NCBI GenBank assembly: GCA_009829735.1
Contig: CM020620.1
Location: 2,793,447-2,857,446 of the forward strand
Origin: Pyropia yezoensis
Taxonomy: Eukaryota; Rhodophyta; Bangiophyceae; Bangiales; Bangiaceae
DNA: 64,000 nt
Direction of reading: 5' to 3'
Below are positions 33,297 through 43,827 of the stretch, piece after piece. The notes under the pieces are model-generated. The model ran no database searches and was not told where the DNA came from. It saw only the letters and a list, made by a program, of their open reading frames with translations. Each line of letters begins with the position of its first letter. Within the stretch, counting starts at the first letter, position 1. A program made the translations under genes and the position numbers.

Positions 33297-34178
33297 ATGG
33301 GTCAAGCCCAGTCCCAGAGCCCCGCCGCGGGCGCGGCGGGCCCGTCACACCTCCCCCCGCCGGGCGCCACCAACGTGACGCTGAGCATCCCCAAGGCGCA
33401 GCACGGCCGCATCATTGGCCCTGGCGGGTCGACCATCTCGGCCCTCCGTGCCGACACGGGCGCGCTGGTGGACGTGCCGCCCAAGGCGTCCCCCTCCACC
33501 TCCATCACCATCCGTGGCAACGCGGCGGCCGTCGCGGCAGCGACCGCCCGCATCCACGCCCTGACCGGCCCCGCCCCGCACTCGGCGACGGGCGACCGCC
33601 TCCGCGCGTCCGCGTCGGCGGCCGGGGCGGAGCGGGCGCGCCTTGCCGCCGCCGCCGCGGCGGCGTACGAGCGGGGCGACCGCGCCGAGGCGCACCGCCT
33701 GTCGGTGGCGTCCAAGGCGGCAGCGGCGCGCGCAGACGGCGCCGCCGCGGCGGCCGCGTCGGCCATCTATGAGACGGCCAACGCGGGGCGGGGCCGCGGG
33801 GAGGTGGACCTCCACGGCCTCACCGTCCGCGAGGCGGTGGGCGTCGCGACGCGGCGGCTCAACGCGCTGCGGCCGGGGGAGCGGGTGCGGCTGATTACGG
33901 GGGCGGGCCGCCACAGCGGGCCGGGGGGGCCAAAGGTGCGCCCCGCCGTGGAAGAGCTCCTCCGCACGCGCCGGGCGCGCTACGTGGCCGACGGGCCCGG
34001 CGCATTTGTGGTGACGGGGGGGGAGGGGGGTGGGGGGGTGGGTGGGTGGCTCGAGGGGCTCTTGGGGGGGCTTGGCGGCGCGGCGGGGGGGCAAGGAGGG
34101 GGGGAGGGTCGCGCCCGCTTTGGCCTCGGCCGCTCGTTTATGCGGTGGCTCATGCGGCTCCTGACGGGGATATTTTGA
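33297..34178 (+). CDS. KH-DUF1771-Smr protein, predicted N-myristoylated
   Basis: A 293-residue protein with an ideal start (GGCCATGG). Residues ~26-90 are a KH RNA-binding domain with the GPGG loop (41-44). About 105-160 is a DUF1771-type Ala-rich helical segment (AYERGDRAEAHRLS). 169-240 is an Smr domain with DLHGL (171-175) and TGAGRHS (201-207). Smr domains nick nucleic acid, and eukaryotic members with DUF1771 act in mRNA decay and ribosome-linked quality control. The protein opens MGQAQS, matching the MGxxxS N-myristoylation signal. It ends in a short amphipathic, cationic-hydrophobic helix (FMRWLMRLLTGIF). Both ends could therefore tether it to membrane. A Gly-rich linker joins Smr to the last helix. 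Single exon, no frame problems. Confidence 0.85.
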   Translation: MGQAQSQSPAAGAAGPSHLPPPGATNVTLSIPKAQHGRIIGPGGSTISALRADTGALVDVPPKASPSTSITIRGNAAAVAAATARIHALTGPAPHSATGDRLRASASAAGAERARLAAAAAAAYERGDRAEAHRLSVASKAAAARADGAAAAAASAIYETANAGRGRGEVDLHGLTVREAVGVATRRLNALRPGERVRLITGAGRHSGPGGPKVRPAVEELLRTRRARYVADGPGAFVVTGGEGGGGVGGWLEGLLGGLGGAAGGQGGGEGRARFGLGRSFMRWLMRLLTGIF

Positions 34179-34695
34179 CATGAGGGAGCGGCGGCCGTAC
34201 ATGGCCGTGCGTCGTCCCAAGGGTATGGGCTATCACCGAGTGTGGTGGGCGTGTTATCTATACTCTTTTTGCTTTCTTGCGCTGCCTTCCCCATTGTCTG
34301 TGTTGCTGCCTGTATGTGTGTCGCTCATGGTCCAACTGTGCCTTATTACGAGACTGCCTCACCTTTGACGACTCACTCAGACCTCCGAGCAGAGCAGGAG
34401 AACATGACAACGACATATGTAATACAGAGCAGGAGTGCTTGCAAGCACAAGAAACAGTTGGTATACCACGCCTCGGTGCCGACAGAGCCCACCAGTTGGG
34501 GCCAGGTGACGCGCAACCGCGCAACAACACCCCCGCGGAGGCCTCTCCTCGTTGCACTCGCGCGACACGCTTGCGAGCACCGGGCCGAGCGGCAAATGTG
34601 GGCGAGCTTGCAGCCCGGCGGCAGCCGCCGCCGATCTGGAAGCACGCAAAGAGCAAAAAAACAACAACAAAAACCCGCCTCCCCTCCTAGCGGGT
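34179..34695. other. Convergent intergenic region
   Basis: Lies between the Smr gene (plus) and the tyrosinase-like gene (minus), so it contains both 3' ends. Composition is closer to 50-55% GC. No gene is supported. Confidence 0.5.
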
Positions 34696-36934
34696 CTACT
34701 CGCCTTCCCCATCGCTGTCACCGTCATCATCATCCGCCGCGCTGGCAGAGTCCGCTGGCGTCACAGAGATCCCCGGGGCGGACCCCTCGACGACAGCATC
34801 CACCGCCGCCTCTTCCGCCACCTGCAGCCCCTTGTCGGCCTGGAAGTTGCTCACCGGCGACCGCTCCACCCACTGCGACAGCAGCTTGCGCCGGTTGGCG
34901 CGCGCCCGCTTGACCGCCAGCGTCGCCGCGGCGCGGCTGGTGCGGCCGCGGCCAGACCGGCCCGCCCGACCTGACCGACCCACCGGCCCGGACGCATACG
35001 ACACACACGGCAGGTTGAAGGAGCGCGACACGGCGACGCCAAACGGTGCCAGCACGTCCGAGCCCGAGACGGAGGAGCCCTTGTGGTCCCCAGAATAGCT
35101 CTGAGCCCCGTTGATGCCCTGCCAATCCGAGTAGACCTTGTCCACAAACGCTTGGTGCACAAACGCGATGGGGTCGTTGTAGCTGGTGGAAGCGGTGCCC
35201 ATGTCGCCCGTCGGACCACTTCCCAGCACCCCGCCCACGCCCAGGTTCACAAACGCGGCCGACATCTCGAGGGCGGACTCAAAGTCGGGGTACTCCAAGT
35301 CCAGGAACTGGCTCAGCACCCCCTCTTCGTCAAAGATAATGTCACCCATGCCAAGCTCCTCGCGGCCGTTGAACTCGCGCCGCACGCAGTGGTCGTTGGG
35401 CACCTGCGCACGAAGGTCCATGAAGGGGCCGTCGGGGATGCACTGGCCGGGAGTGGCCCCGCCAAAGAGGTCCGTGCCAAACACCGGGTCAATAGCGGGG
35501 TCAAACCAGTTGTCCGTCCACTGCCAGAAGGGGAGAACCACGGACGGGTCGACAAAGCGGAGAGCATCCTCCAGCTCGAGGAGGAAGAGCCTGTGGAAGG
35601 GCAGGAACTGAGCACCACCAAAAGCGGCCTCCACGTTGGCCGACAGTAAGGTCGAGAACTGGCCGTACACCCCATTGGCAATGATGGTCTGCAGAGCAGA
35701 CGTGAATGCTGACCGCTCCAGGGCGCTCAGAGTCGTGACATCCCGCCGAGTCCGCGAGTTGTCCGCCGTGCACTTGCGTAGGCCGTCGCCAAAGGTCCAC
35801 TCGGCCGGTGGTGGTGGCGTTGGCGACGCCGTCGGAGGCGCGGTGGGCGGCGCAGTAGGAGGCGCCGTCGGTGGCGCCGTTGGAGGCGCCGTCGGAGGTG
35901 CCGTCGGCGGTGCCGTTGGCGGTGCCGTTGGCGGTGCCGTTGGCGGAGCCGTTGGCGGCGCCGTTGGCGGCGCCGTAGGCGGCGCGGTGGGTGGCGCAGT
36001 GGGTGGTGCCGTCGGCGGCGCAGTGGGAGGTGCCGTAGGCGGCGCGGTGGGCGGCGCCGTAGGCGGCGCAGTAGGCGGCGCGGTGGGTGGCGCAGAGGGC
36101 GGCGCCGTCGGCGGCGCAGTGGGTGGCGCAGAGGGCGGCGCCGTCGGCGACGCAGTGGGCGGCGCAGTGGGTGGTGCCGTCGGCGGCGCAGTGGGTGGTG
36201 CCGTCGGCGGTGCCGTTGGCGGTGCCGTTGGCGGTGCCGTCGGGGGCGCGGTAGGCGGCGCAGTGGGCGGAGCCGTCGGCGGTGCCGTCGGGGGCGCGGT
36301 AGGCGGCGCAGTGGGCGGAGCCGTCGGAGGTGCCGTCGGCGGTGCCGTTGGCGGTGCCGTCGGCGACGCCGTTGGGGCCGCCGTCGGGGCGGGCGTTGCC
36401 GAGGGTACTGGGGTATTCCCCCCCCCCCCTGCCCCCCCCCCCCGGCTTTGGCTTCATCGCCACCCCCTTTGGCGTCGCCGACAGCCCACACACCGCCTTG
36501 CCACACTTTCTCGGCCAGCACTCGCGCACCTGCCGCCACTCCTTGACGCACGGCTGGAACGGGTTGTCCCGCCCGTTGCGGCCGCCCGAGCCCCACTGGT
36601 ACTGCCGCGCCGACACGGCGTGGCCGCCCGCCCCGGCCGGGCAGTTGCCCTCGGTCACAAGCCGCCACGGGTTGTAGCAGTCCTCCCCACACGGCTCCTC
36701 CACCCAGCAGCAAAACCGGCGGGCGACGCCGTAGCCATAGTAGCCCCAGCAGTCGGGGACGGTCGCCTGCCGCACCGCGGGGGCGACGAGCGACGCGCCG
36801 CCGGCGGGCGGCCCGCCGCCCATCGGCGCCGCCCCCGCCACCGACGCCACCGACACGGCGGTGGCCACTGCAGCGGCGGCAGCAGCGACAGACGGCCGCC
36901 GGCCGCCGGTGGGGGTGCCCGACCAAGATCCCAT
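34696..36934 (-). CDS. Secreted tyrosinase-fold protein lacking copper ligands (frameshifted linker)
   Basis: ATG at 36934. Order: signal peptide (Arg pair, then ~22 Ala/Val residues, AGA/AP cleavage), a ~95-residue domain with ten Cys (DCWGYYGYG...FCCW...KCGKAVCG), a Pro/Thr linker of ~50 APPT-type repeats, then a tyrosinase domain and an acidic tail. Two G runs at 36418-36442 shift frame between the Cys domain and the APPT frame; homopolymer error is likely. The tyrosinase domain keeps FLPFHRLFLLELEDAL and NDPIAFVHQAFVDKVYSDWQ. By alignment to the two family signatures, only the HR histidine (35593-35595) remains. CuA positions read Leu and Ala/Phe. The CuB HxxxH reads A-xxx-N (35257-35259, 35245-35247). 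The last ligand reads Gln (35152-35154). It is probably a non-catalytic cell-wall or matrix protein. Confidence 0.7.
35800..36415 (-). repeat. 12-bp coding repeat (APPT linker)
   Basis: About 50 copies of a 12-bp unit, on the plus strand GGCGGTGCCGTT or GGCGCAGTGGGT variants. In the frame that joins the tyrosinase domain they encode APPT/ASPT units, a mucin-like, O-glycosylatable spacer. The other frames give AVGG and DGTAN products, which are shadows. Confidence 0.9.
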
Positions 36935-39900
36935 CGCGCGGTGTGCCGAGGTCGGGTGGCGGGGCTGCCTCCAGGGAAAGGGGAAGGGGTAGCGGCTCTG
37001 GGGAAAAAGGCAGGGGAGGGGGGGACGGGGGGGAAATAGGGTGTGCAGGCAGCGTCGCTGACGCAGCGACGCGGCTCACAAGGGAAGGTAGGTATGCAGG
37101 CCACCGCCACGCCCGCCGACCCGACGACGACCGCCTGCTGCTGCTGGGAGAGAGTCGATGACAAGCGCCGCCGTCCGCCGCCCGCAGATGCCGGCTGTTG
37201 TACAGTGGGGGGGGAGGGATGCCAAAACCGCGCTGCCCCAGGCGGCCAGTGTAGCGCGACGCCACACAGGGGTACGTGGGGATGGAGTGGGTAGCGGAAA
37301 GAGGTGGTTGAGGGGGGGAGGGGAGCGGTACCGCCGCACTCTGCTTGACACGCCGGCGGTTCGGGTGGGGAGGGCGCGGCGCAGCCGACATCGTCCCCGC
37401 CCAGCCCCCCCCGCCCACACCTGACGGCAATGCCCCTGTGGCGGGAGCCGCGGGGGGTAGAGCGAGGTATGGCCACCCCCGCCGCCGCCGCTGCTGCTGC
37501 CACCCCCCACCCTGCCGCGGTCCGCACGGGTGGGGGGCGCAGGGACGGCCCACGGGGGGGCGGGGGGGGGGCGGCCCCACACCAGTGTGCCCGCCACTTG
37601 CGAGGTGGGGAGCCGCATCGGTGTGCGGCGGGGGGGGGGGGGGGGGGGGGGGGGGGAAGGGGAGGGGAGGGGAGGGGAGCGCGCCGTCGACCGCCGGCGG
37701 CGCCCCCCGCCGCCGTGACGACCGTCACGCCCAACGTCCCCGGCGGGCGCTGCGCGTCGGCTGCCGCAGCCGCCACGGCTACGGTCATGGGCGGGGGTGC
37801 CGCTGCCCGCTTCGCGACTCCCCCGCCCCCCCGCCGCCCCCAGACCGCCGCTCGACGCACCGCCCGCCCGTGCGGCGGCGGGGCCACTGGGGAGAGGGAC
37901 GAGGAGTGGGCGCCACGGAGGGGTGCCCCCTCCTCCCCCCCTCCCTCCCCGGCGTCCCCCCCCCCCCCCCCCCCCTCCACCTCCACCCGCGGCGTGCCGG
38001 CGGGGGGGAATAGCCGTTGCGCAGTGCCACCGGCAGCGGCCATGGGGCGTCAAAAGGGGAGGGGCACCGCCGCCCGGCAAGCCCCCCCTGCCACGACGCG
38101 GGGGCGCCTGACACCCCCTCCTCCCTCCCCCGCCCGCCCCGCAGAGTCGGTCGCCATACCCCCCTCCTTGCCCCCATCAGTACTCCCTCACCCCCCCTCC
38201 ATCGCCAGCACCAAACGGCCCCGCCACTACCATCAGCCCCCCTCCCCCCCCCCCGTCCCCCCCTTCTGCACGAGGTACAGCCCGGCAAAATGCGGGGCCG
38301 CCTGCGCCGTTGAGGAGCCGCCGCGTGTGTCACGCGGCCACCCCATCCACCAGCAACGGCAGGCACAGAGGCGGAGTGTTGGGGAGGGAGGAGGGGGAAG
38401 GGAGGAAGCACGGAGGCCCTCGTCAGTCGGGACTGGGGGGGAGGGGCGCCTCCACAGCCCCGACCCGCCGCCCACCAACCGCCCGCGATGGGCGGGGGGG
38501 GGAGGGGCTGCCCATTGGCACACGCACGCTCGCGTGCGGTGGGGGGGGAGGAGCAGGGGGCGGGGGGGGGGGAGGGGCGGCCCCATTACTGCACGGTGGG
38601 GCGGAGAGAGGTCGCGGCGCCGACGGGGAGGCGGGGCAGAAAACGAAGCGGGGAGAGAAAAGATTGGGAGCTGGCTGGCAGCGGCCGGCGATAGGGGAAG
38701 GAAGGGGGGGCAAGTGGCAGTGACGGCCGCCGCTTGCCGACGCCCGACCCCCCCCCCCCCCCCAACCATTACGTGGCTGGCGGCGGCGACGGCGGCGCAC
38801 GCGCGGGCGGTGGGGTTGGCGTCAGCGCGGGCGCGAGGAGGAAGGGGAGGGGCGGGGGGGGCGAGCCAGCCGCCGGCCTGGCATCGCCGTATACTATGGT
38901 GCGCCGCCCGGTGTGGGTGGCGCGGTGGGTCCGAAGAGGGCGGTACCGCGCTCTTCGCCCGCGGTGACGGGGGTGAGGGGAGGCATGCGTAGGCGCGGGG
39001 AGGGAGGAAGGGTGGTGGCCACAGCTCTGCCGCCGCGTTGTCGCCCACAAACCGTGGGTGGCGAGGCCGTCACGACAAGACTTCTCCGCGACCGGCCGGG
39101 TGTCGGTGCGCGGATCAATCTTGATCTTGGTCAAACGTCATGTAAAGAACGTAGCGTAGTTACGCTCCATCAATCATCTTCCAAGGTTGTCCGCAGTCGT
39201 GGAGAAGAAAGTGTGGGTGTCCTGTACTGTACAGATGTAAATATTTTCGCATAGTACACTGAAGAGCTGGCTTGGTCATCACACTCTCTCGTGAGCCGGC
39301 TGCGATCCATGACAGTGGCCGTCTGCCCCAGACGCCGCCGCACTGTGCCTTGTCATTGCGATTCCTCCCCCACCAGGCGCTGAGGCAAGGGTCGTAGGGG
39401 ATCCCCTTGAGCACCTTGAGAAGCTGCTTCCCTGCTGTGCGCATCGCTGTGCCCATGACCTGCGTCGAAACGCTGGCACCGGCCTTCTGGAAGTGTGAGT
39501 CTACACACGCCTATCCAGATAAGACGGCCCAAAAGCGGACCTATGGCTTGCAATCACGTGAAGCAGCGTGAAGGACAAATTGTCAAGACAAAAAATGAGC
39601 ATAAAAAAGGGCAGCTCAGAGCGCTTTTGATGGTCCATGGATAGCTTGTCCACCCCCTACGTGTCTCTCCGCACGTGTGCCCGTTTGTGTCTCTCTTCGT
39701 CCCCTCTCCACTCCACTTCTGGGCGTCCGCCGGGGTCGCCAACGAATGAAATGGGTCCGCTCAGATCCACGAGCCCGCCCTGAACGAAATAGGCTGGTAC
39801 AGCGTTGCGCTGTGGCCTTGCGTGCGCTCACGCCTGCCGGCGAGCATTGCCTGCCGTGCGCTCGCTCCCGACCGGCGCCCCCGCGTCCTTCGAGGCTTTT

Positions 39901-40686
39901 GGCAACCACGCCTTCACCCCTCTCCCTTCCTCACCCCGGTTGCCGCCGCCCCTCAAGAGGTGGGCGCCCCAGCCCGCAGCAGCGAGAAAGCACTTTCCCA
40001 CTTTCCACCGAGATTCCTACCACTCTCCCGCTGCCGCGCTCCCCACACCGCGTTGCCGTTGAGGCGCGCGCGTGCCCGCGGGCGGTGGCTCTCACTGCGT
40101 CCCATAACCCCCACTCCTCACTCTCCTCTTTTCTCTGGGACACGCGCCCCGTGCACGTCCTTCTCGACAGTGAGGGGGCGCCGATACGAGCGGTGGCGGC
40201 GGCTGTCTGCCTTTAGCCGGCAGTTTCCGTCATCATTGACGACCCCGACTGACGAGTCCCCGCACCGTCGAAGGCACGGAGTGGAACCGTTCGGCTTCCA
40301 AGAAGCTCTCGACGATGTCGGGCAAGACCACGGTGGGCACATTGTCACGGCAACCTAGGATGAACAAGCGCCTCATCATGAAAAAAAGGGCGGGTACGAC
40401 GAGAGGTAGCCAAGCCAGCACCGCAGCTGAGTCTAAGCAGGCGCACCGAGGCGGCAGCGTCCACGCAAGCTCGCCACCTACGTCGTGGCGCCAACTTGAT
40501 AATGAAAAGCGTTGTCATCGTCGGCGACCGGAACCACTGTATTTCACTCAATATTTTCTTGTGTTTCAACACCTGTTTGAAGTGCAGTAAATACAGGCAG
40601 ATGCGTGCAACTCAGACACGGTAAAATGACGGCGAGAGTGGTGCGATGCACCATTCACCATGTGCATTGCATCACGTCATGCACCT
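36935..40686. other. Low-complexity intergenic region, no convincing gene
   Basis: 36935-39100 is extremely GC-rich, with a run of 27 G at 37630-37656 and other C or G runs. Long frames on both strands are Gly/Pro/Arg shadows. 39100-40686 has normal composition. The only candidate there is 40315-40590 (plus), a 91-residue basic frame starting MSGKTTVGTLSRQPRMNKR, which I cannot assign. Element A begins 100 bases after it. Confidence 0.4.
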
Positions 40687-40691
40687 CAATG

Positions 40692-41160
40692 TGTGGCAGT
40701 ATTGACCCCCAGGTAGGGGGGCAACACGTGCCATGCAAGGGGCCGCAGGCCACTAGCCTGACCCGTTCCTCCCCCTGCTTTCGGGTCCATATTCCGTACG
40801 TTTGGGATAGTTCGCTTAGTAGTAAATCCAACTTGGATTTGAGGGTTTTCTGCATTTATCGTCTTGAATTTTCGTGTGGCCCGGTGGGCAGGTGCTGGGG
40901 TGGGAGATTCTGAGTGGCGAGATTCTGAGGGGACCCTGGGGGGATAAGGGGAGGGACAGCGGGGCTTGGCCTTGCTTCCCCGTCCCGACCAAGAAACTGT
41001 TGGCCCACACACCATCTTCTTGTTTGTCAGTGGGGGGATTGCCCCACAACAGGGACAGAGTGTGTGCGACTTGCACTTCTTCCGGTTCCCCCGACACGAA
41101 AGGCAGCCCTTGCGCACCGCCCCAACTTGGGTGTCGCGTGTGCGAGGTGTTTTTGCCACA
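40692..41160 (+). repeat. Element A 5' LTR
   Basis: Starts TGTGGCAGTATTGAC and ends TTTTTGCCACA. Same length as the 3' copy at 61815-62283. Differences include the third base (T versus A) and GAGGTG versus GAGTGG near the end. Confidence 0.95.
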
Positions 41161-41162
41161 TT

Positions 41163-41180
41163 TGGTGGAGCAGCAGGGGA
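41163..41180 (+). promoter_or_regulatory. Element A primer binding site
   Basis: TGGTGGAGCAGCAGGGGA begins two bases after the 5' LTR. The identical 18 bases follow the 5' LTR of element B. It would pair with a tRNA ending in ...CTGCTGCTCCACCA. This is not the usual initiator-Met site, and the tRNA is not identified. Confidence 0.8.
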
Positions 41181-41284
41181 CAGAGGTAAACTTTTTTTTA
41201 CCTCCGGGTGCACCCGGGTGTAAGGGGCCCTCTGTCTCAGAGGAACGGTGGACTTGGACCGTGTCATACGAATCGTTAGCCAAC

Positions 41285-43231
41285 ATGGCTGGTTCGGACC
41301 CCTTGTCGTCTGGGGAGTACACGGGTGGCGCACGTACTTCAGTGCCTTCGAATACTGATGAGACACAGGTAGGTGTACCTGGGGTCGCAGAGGGACTAGA
41401 GGTCCCTCAAGCCAGCAGGACTGCGAGTACGGGCGGGCAGCAGGCCACCCCGACTCAGCCGGGAGTTCATTCGGGAGACACTTCTGATGTTGGTGGGCCG
41501 AAGTCTGGCCACCGTGTGGTGCACTCCACGGGAACGTCCCAAGGTGAGAGGACTGTCCCCGCGGGTTCCACTCGGGTTGGAGCCAACTTTGGCTTGGAGC
41601 CGTCGCCAACTAGGCTTTCGGAGGACGGCGGACCTCCGTTGGTCGGCGATGGGCTCGCGCCCATGCCCCCGGTTGAGACTCCTGAGGATCGTGGTTACCC
41701 CTCAGGTGGACTCCCGGAGGCGGACCGAGACTCAACTGGAGTCGATAATCCACTCCTCGCGGAAACTGTCCGTCGGGAGGCGACCAATGTGTTGCAGCAG
41801 GCTTTGCCAGACCTGGTGGTCACGATGACGAATACTATTTTGAATCAGATTTTGGCGAGTTTGCCAGATGGTCTCAATGTCCAGACCGGATTGGGGCTTT
41901 CGAGCCCACAGACGCAGGGGGAATCCCTCCCTACGCCTGTCTCGGGTCGCCCCGAACCGGGGGCGACCCCTGTGACTCCCAACGAGGGAGCCACACCATT
42001 CTCGGTGGGGCGTACGCTCTTCACGGGGGAGTTCCCCTCGGAAACACCGGTGGCTACACCAAGCTCGCCGCGGCAGACGACAGGCACTGCGGGTCAACTC
42101 ACCCCGTTGCCTCAGCGGTTTTTCCCTCAACGTGAGGTGCCGCCCAAGATCCAGGTAGCCAACCCGGTCTATCAGAGGATCTTTGACTGTGAGACTTACG
42201 CCCTCCCTAACAAGTCGGTGGCGTACGGTCCTATTCAGGCCCGAGCTATGGGCCGTGCCAAGAAGAATGCACTTCACTCTTTTGGGCACAAAGCGGAGTG
42301 GGATGGAACTCCCCCCCTCCGTGTCTTTGAGTTTCTACGTCGTTTCACAAAAGCCTGTGACGACAATGCCATAAATGAAGGCATGGCTTTCTACATGCTA
42401 CAGGAGTTTACCATGGGCGACATACGGACAGAACTTATGTCCGTCATGCCCAGTTCCTCAAGTGGAGGCGCTGGTGAGGTGACGTCCTACTTGGAGCTCG
42501 TCAACTGGTTGTTGAGAGCCATGGTGGATGAAGCAGCGTTGGCTTCTCAAGTCGAGGAGTTTACGCAAGCTCATCAGGAAGAGACTGAGGACGAGTTGCC
42601 CTGTGCGGAGCGGGTTCGTAAGCTCAATAATCTTTGTGGCCTCCTTCATCCACAAGCTGTGGTGACGAGTCGGTTTGTGGAGGGACTCCATTGGTCAGTC
42701 CGTATGGAGACCCAGGAGCATAATACTGTCCGGGCGACACTGGCCGAGTTGTATAGGTTCGCCTACCGCAGAGGTGAGGCCTACCGCAAGTTGCGGGAGG
42801 AACAACGCCAGGAGCGTCAGGCCGAGTTGGCCAAGGAACGAGAGGAGGCGCGCCAGGTCAGAGAGCTACGAGAGGCACGCCGAATCCGCAAGGAGAGGGT
42901 AGTAGCTGCCGTGGGAACTTCCCAGGGTACCTCATCTACTTCCCAGGTCGGGAAGACTCCTCCGGGAACTGACCATCGGTGTTGGAACTGCAACTCCGAT
43001 GGACACTGGGCATATGATTGCCCTATGTTGAGTAAACGCATTCAACAACTCGTTAAGAATGCGAGTAAGAAATGGGCTACGAACGAAGTACGTTCACGCC
43101 GCGAGGGTAAACCTCGACCGGTAGTGGCGGTCGCCACACCCTCGGCGGAGGGGGCGGACACGTCGTCCTCGGACTCGTCGTCTTCCCCTGCACCCTCGGA
43201 TTCCGACGCCAAGTCGGCGGGAAACGAATGA
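41285..43231 (+). CDS. gag: Element A gag polyprotein
   Basis: Start at ATG 41285 (CAACATGG), the first ATG after the PBS. 648 residues. The N-terminal third is Ser/Thr/Gly/Pro-rich. The central region (about 42140-42780) is a helical Retrotrans_gag capsid domain with FEFLRRFTKACDDNAINEG and RVRKLNNLCG. An Arg/Glu-rich coiled segment follows (about 42780-42900). The nucleocapsid zinc knuckle CWNCNSDGHWAYDC (CX2CX4HX4C) is at about 42981-43022. An acidic Ser-rich tail ends at TGA 43229-43231, which overlaps the protease ATG as ATGA. The frame is intact. Function: virus-like particle and RNA packaging. Confidence 0.95.
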   Translation: MAGSDPLSSGEYTGGARTSVPSNTDETQVGVPGVAEGLEVPQASRTASTGGQQATPTQPGVHSGDTSDVGGPKSGHRVVHSTGTSQGERTVPAGSTRVGANFGLEPSPTRLSEDGGPPLVGDGLAPMPPVETPEDRGYPSGGLPEADRDSTGVDNPLLAETVRREATNVLQQALPDLVVTMTNTILNQILASLPDGLNVQTGLGLSSPQTQGESLPTPVSGRPEPGATPVTPNEGATPFSVGRTLFTGEFPSETPVATPSSPRQTTGTAGQLTPLPQRFFPQREVPPKIQVANPVYQRIFDCETYALPNKSVAYGPIQARAMGRAKKNALHSFGHKAEWDGTPPLRVFEFLRRFTKACDDNAINEGMAFYMLQEFTMGDIRTELMSVMPSSSSGGAGEVTSYLELVNWLLRAMVDEAALASQVEEFTQAHQEETEDELPCAERVRKLNNLCGLLHPQAVVTSRFVEGLHWSVRMETQEHNTVRATLAELYRFAYRRGEAYRKLREEQRQERQAELAKEREEARQVRELREARRIRKERVVAAVGTSQGTSSTSQVGKTPPGTDHRCWNCNSDGHWAYDCPMLSKRIQQLVKNASKKWATNEVRSRREGKPRPVVAVATPSAEGADTSSSDSSSSPAPSDSDAKSAGNE

Positions 43232-43806
43232 CCGTTGGAGCTGGCTGTCCTAAGCTCACAACGGCAGCCTCGGCCAAGCGGGTCAAGAGGACGAACCAAC
43301 CCTGCTGGATACTGCGCCGACCTAAGGGAGTCCGCCCACCTCGGGTAGGACTCCCCAAGAACGTAAATCCACGTCGGGTCATCGCGGTGCTGACGGGTGA
43401 GAACTTCCAGGTTGCTGGACGGGTGCAACTAGCCCCCGGCCGTGCCTGTTGTGCCCGTATCGTATTTGATACCGGTTCAGGAGCCTCCTTGATACGCAAG
43501 TCGCTATTACCCAAGGAGATGAAGCTCCAACGCTGGAGGTCTAAGGCCGACCATATGATTGACATCAATGGTGGGGTACTTCCCATTGTTGGTGCCGTGA
43601 CCCTACCAACTAGGTTGGGAACCCATGAGGTTGACGTGACCTATGGAGTAGTCGAGAATATATCGGTACCCCTGCTTCTGGGTACCCCTTATGTTGTAAC
43701 ACAAGTGCCTCTCATTTGTGGCCCTGAGTATTGGGTCAAGTTGATGAATGGGGAGACCATCCCCATCCTTGGTAAGGGAAAGTCTGTGGCTCCTGTGACA
43801 GTCTGA
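43228..43806 (+). CDS. Element A aspartic protease region
   Basis: Lies in the -1 frame relative to gag and overlaps it by ATGA, suggesting termination-reinitiation or frameshift expression. The catalytic signature DTGSGAS starts at 43468 in the context RIVFDTGSGASLIRKSLLP. LLLGTPYV near the end resembles the second retropepsin motif. It stops at TGA 43804-43806. The same frame continues immediately into RT, so this TGA is probably a nonsense change in a once-continuous pol. Confidence 0.85.
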   Translation: MTVGAGCPKLTTAASAKRVKRTNQPCWILRRPKGVRPPRVGLPKNVNPRRVIAVLTGENFQVAGRVQLAPGRACCARIVFDTGSGASLIRKSLLPKEMKLQRWRSKADHMIDINGGVLPIVGAVTLPTRLGTHEVDVTYGVVENISVPLLLGTPYVVTQVPLICGPEYWVKLMNGETIPILGKGKSVAPVTV

Positions 43807-43827
43807 CAGTCGAAGCCTGTTTGCTCT

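Noticed and set aside
35636-37039. 467-residue plus-strand frame of GGAV repeats
   Set aside because: It is the antisense shadow of the APPT linker of the tyrosinase-like gene.
36655-38992. Long overlapping frames on both strands at 36.7-39 kb
   Set aside because: Composition is Gly/Pro/Arg/Ala only, with no domain and no believable start. Treated as GC-rich spacer.
40249-40275. Hammerhead-ribozyme-like CTGACGAGTCCC core followed by CGAAG
   Set aside because: The sequence after CTGACGA cannot form stem II (GTCC faces CGTC, not GGAC), and GAAA is GAAG. Resemblance is limited to one conserved box.
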